34,178 bases of DNA, from contig JAHHGY010000038.1 in assembly GCA_019359635.1 (NCBI GenBank), positions 1 to 34,178 on the forward strand, written 5' to 3'. Below the pieces are notes generated by a model. The model searched no databases. It was not told the DNA's origin and worked only from the letters and a program-made list of their open reading frames with translations. The position numbers and the translations under genes are program-made. Shown here piece after piece: positions 33,164 to 34,178 of this stretch. Position 1 is the stretch's first letter, and each line of letters opens with the position of its first letter. This DNA is from Chroococcus sp. CMT-3BRIN-NPC107. Lineage in GTDB: Bacteria; Cyanobacteriota; Cyanobacteriia; Cyanobacteriales; Chroococcidiopsidaceae.

Positions 33164-34053
33164 ATGAGCGATAGCCTATCTTTAATTTCTATCAAAGCTG
33201 CATTAAAAGAAATATGGGGTATGAAGATTTTAGATCGCCTCAAGCAGAAATTATAAGCAGTTTGATATCTCAGCAAGATGCTTTAGTAATAATGCCCACA
33301 GGCGGAGGTAAATCAATTTGTTTTCAGCTTCCCGCCTTAATGCAAACAGGTTTAACATTAGTAGTTTCGCCGTTATTAGCTTTGATGGAAGATCAAGTCA
33401 AAGAATTACGCGATCGCAATTTACCCGCAGCTTCGTTACATAGCGAACTATCTAGCCAACAAAAATGGCAACCTCTACAACTATTAGAAAAGCAGCAATT
33501 AAGATTACTTTACTTATCCCCAGAAACATTATTTAGTCAAAAAGTATGGTCAAAACTCTGTCATCCGCAATTACAAATTAACGGCATCATCATTGATGAA
33601 GCGCATTGTTTAGTCCAGTGGGGCGAGACTTTTAGACCAGCTTACAGGCGACTTGGGACGGTAAGACCAGCTTTATTAAAGTGTAAGCCTCAAGGAACAA
33701 AGATTGCGATCACAGCTTTTACAGCCACCGCCGATATTGAAGCCCAAAAAACTATTACCCAAGTCTTACAACTCCAACAACCCAAAGCTTTTAAACAAAA
33801 TCCTTATAGGCAAAATCTCCACCTAAAAGTACAAATAGCTTGGACACCCAAAGGGCGCAAACAACAGTTATTAGACGTTATTAAGGTCAAACCAGAACAA
33901 ACAGGCTTAATTTATGTACCAACCCGCCGAGATAGCGAAAAATTAGCCGAATGGTTGAGTAATTTGGGTTATAAAACCGCCGCCTATCATGCAGGTTTAA
34001 GTCCTGAAGAACGTAGAGAGATTGAAAATAATTGGTTAAATAGCAAAATACCT
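33164..34053 (+). pseudogene. recQ: recQ-like DNA helicase, frameshifted and truncated
   Basis: An ATP-dependent 3'-5' DNA helicase gene that is broken twice. From ATG 33164 the frame encodes MSDSLSLISIKAALKEIWG and then shifts. The +1 frame continues at once with YEDFRSPQAEIISSLI, as expected for RecQ, so one G appears lost from the G-run at 33216-33219. Motifs I (MPTGGGKS), II (DEAHCLVQWG), III (AFTATAD) and IV (LIYVPTRRDSEKLAEWL) follow. After NSKIP (to 34053), where motif V (normally a CTSAFGMGINKPD-type sequence) should follow, the sequence becomes unrelated. Motifs V-VI and the zinc, RQC and HRDC regions are absent from the window. A homopolymer sequencing error could explain the first lesion but not the second. 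Confidence 0.85.
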
Positions 34054-34178
34054 TCAAGGGGCGAAAATCGCCTCAAACCAGTTTTCACTAAAGGTTTAGT
34101 CAATTCACACCCCCTCAAAAAATCCCCGTTTATTGACAACAGGTTCTAGCGAGAGAAAAAAGGTAGCGATGGTACAGG
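34054..34178 (+). mobile_element. Foreign sequence interrupting recQ, possible left end of an insertion element
   Basis: Right after the recQ break there are two short palindromes. GGCGA-AAA-TCGCC spans 34060-34072 and ACTAAA-GG-TTTAGT spans 34087-34100. A TTGACA (34134-34139) and a purine-rich ribosome site follow, leading to an ATG at 34169 (M V Q...) that runs off the window. Hairpins near an end and a new start codon suit an insertion sequence, perhaps IS200/IS605-like, but no transposase is visible. The call is inferred from disruption of recQ and these small structures. Confidence 0.45.

Overview
The window reads as chromosomal DNA of a cyanobacterium. The HIP1 octamer (GCGATCGC) recurs dozens of times in genes of every kind. 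The families also point there: a DUF1995 protein, TerB joined to a Mo-nitrogenase C-terminal domain, a LabA-like NYN protein, a long coiled-coil RluA-type protein and an EF-hand PLD lipoprotein. Base composition is moderately AT-rich, and housekeeping genes are mixed with accessory genes on both strands. The genus cannot be fixed from the sequence alone.

Layout. 1-4012: the decayed 3' end of a membrane-protein gene (perhaps TspO-like), then a minus-strand run iscS-like cysteine desulfurase > DUF1995 > RluA-type protein, with a G/C-rich hairpin repeat before the last. 4148-9794: envelope and exported proteins, namely a PLD lipoprotein with an EF-hand loop, a Tat-exported PhoD phosphatase, a beta-propeller-like protein of unknown role and a sulfotransferase. 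9818-17408: a minus-strand accessory block in transcription order: RRE/PqqD-like + inactive M50 + HlyD membrane fusion protein; an 844-residue pentapeptide-repeat protein; a 112-residue acidic protein; a Rieske oxygenase; an alpha/beta hydrolase. This block is the best candidate for an undescribed system.

17767-29100: mostly housekeeping. It holds a GT4 glycosyltransferase, TerB/Mo-nitrogenase-C protein, ObgE, a class A beta-lactamase-fold hydrolase, a TrmJ-like RNA methylase, a 53-residue DUF2256 zinc protein, isoaspartyl peptidase, GlmU, a receiver-HD-GYP regulator, an MnmC-like methylase and a rhodanese. 29451-33071: a LabA-like NYN protein just ahead of leuA, then a SAM methyltransferase and a GNAT acetyltransferase. 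33164-34178: a broken recQ carrying a -1 frameshift near its start. It is interrupted before helicase motif V by foreign sequence that looks like the left end of a mobile element.

How the genes may work together. The 9.8-17.4 kb block pairs a peptide-recognition/export protein with two neighbours of unknown role (one highly repetitive, one with a double-glycine-like motif) and two tailoring-type enzymes. A modified peptide or small molecule made and exported by one locus is a reasonable hypothesis, but the sequence does not prove it. The pentapeptide gene carries a perfect direct duplication of about 925 bp with a 975-bp period, and smaller duplications nested inside it, so this locus has recombined recently.
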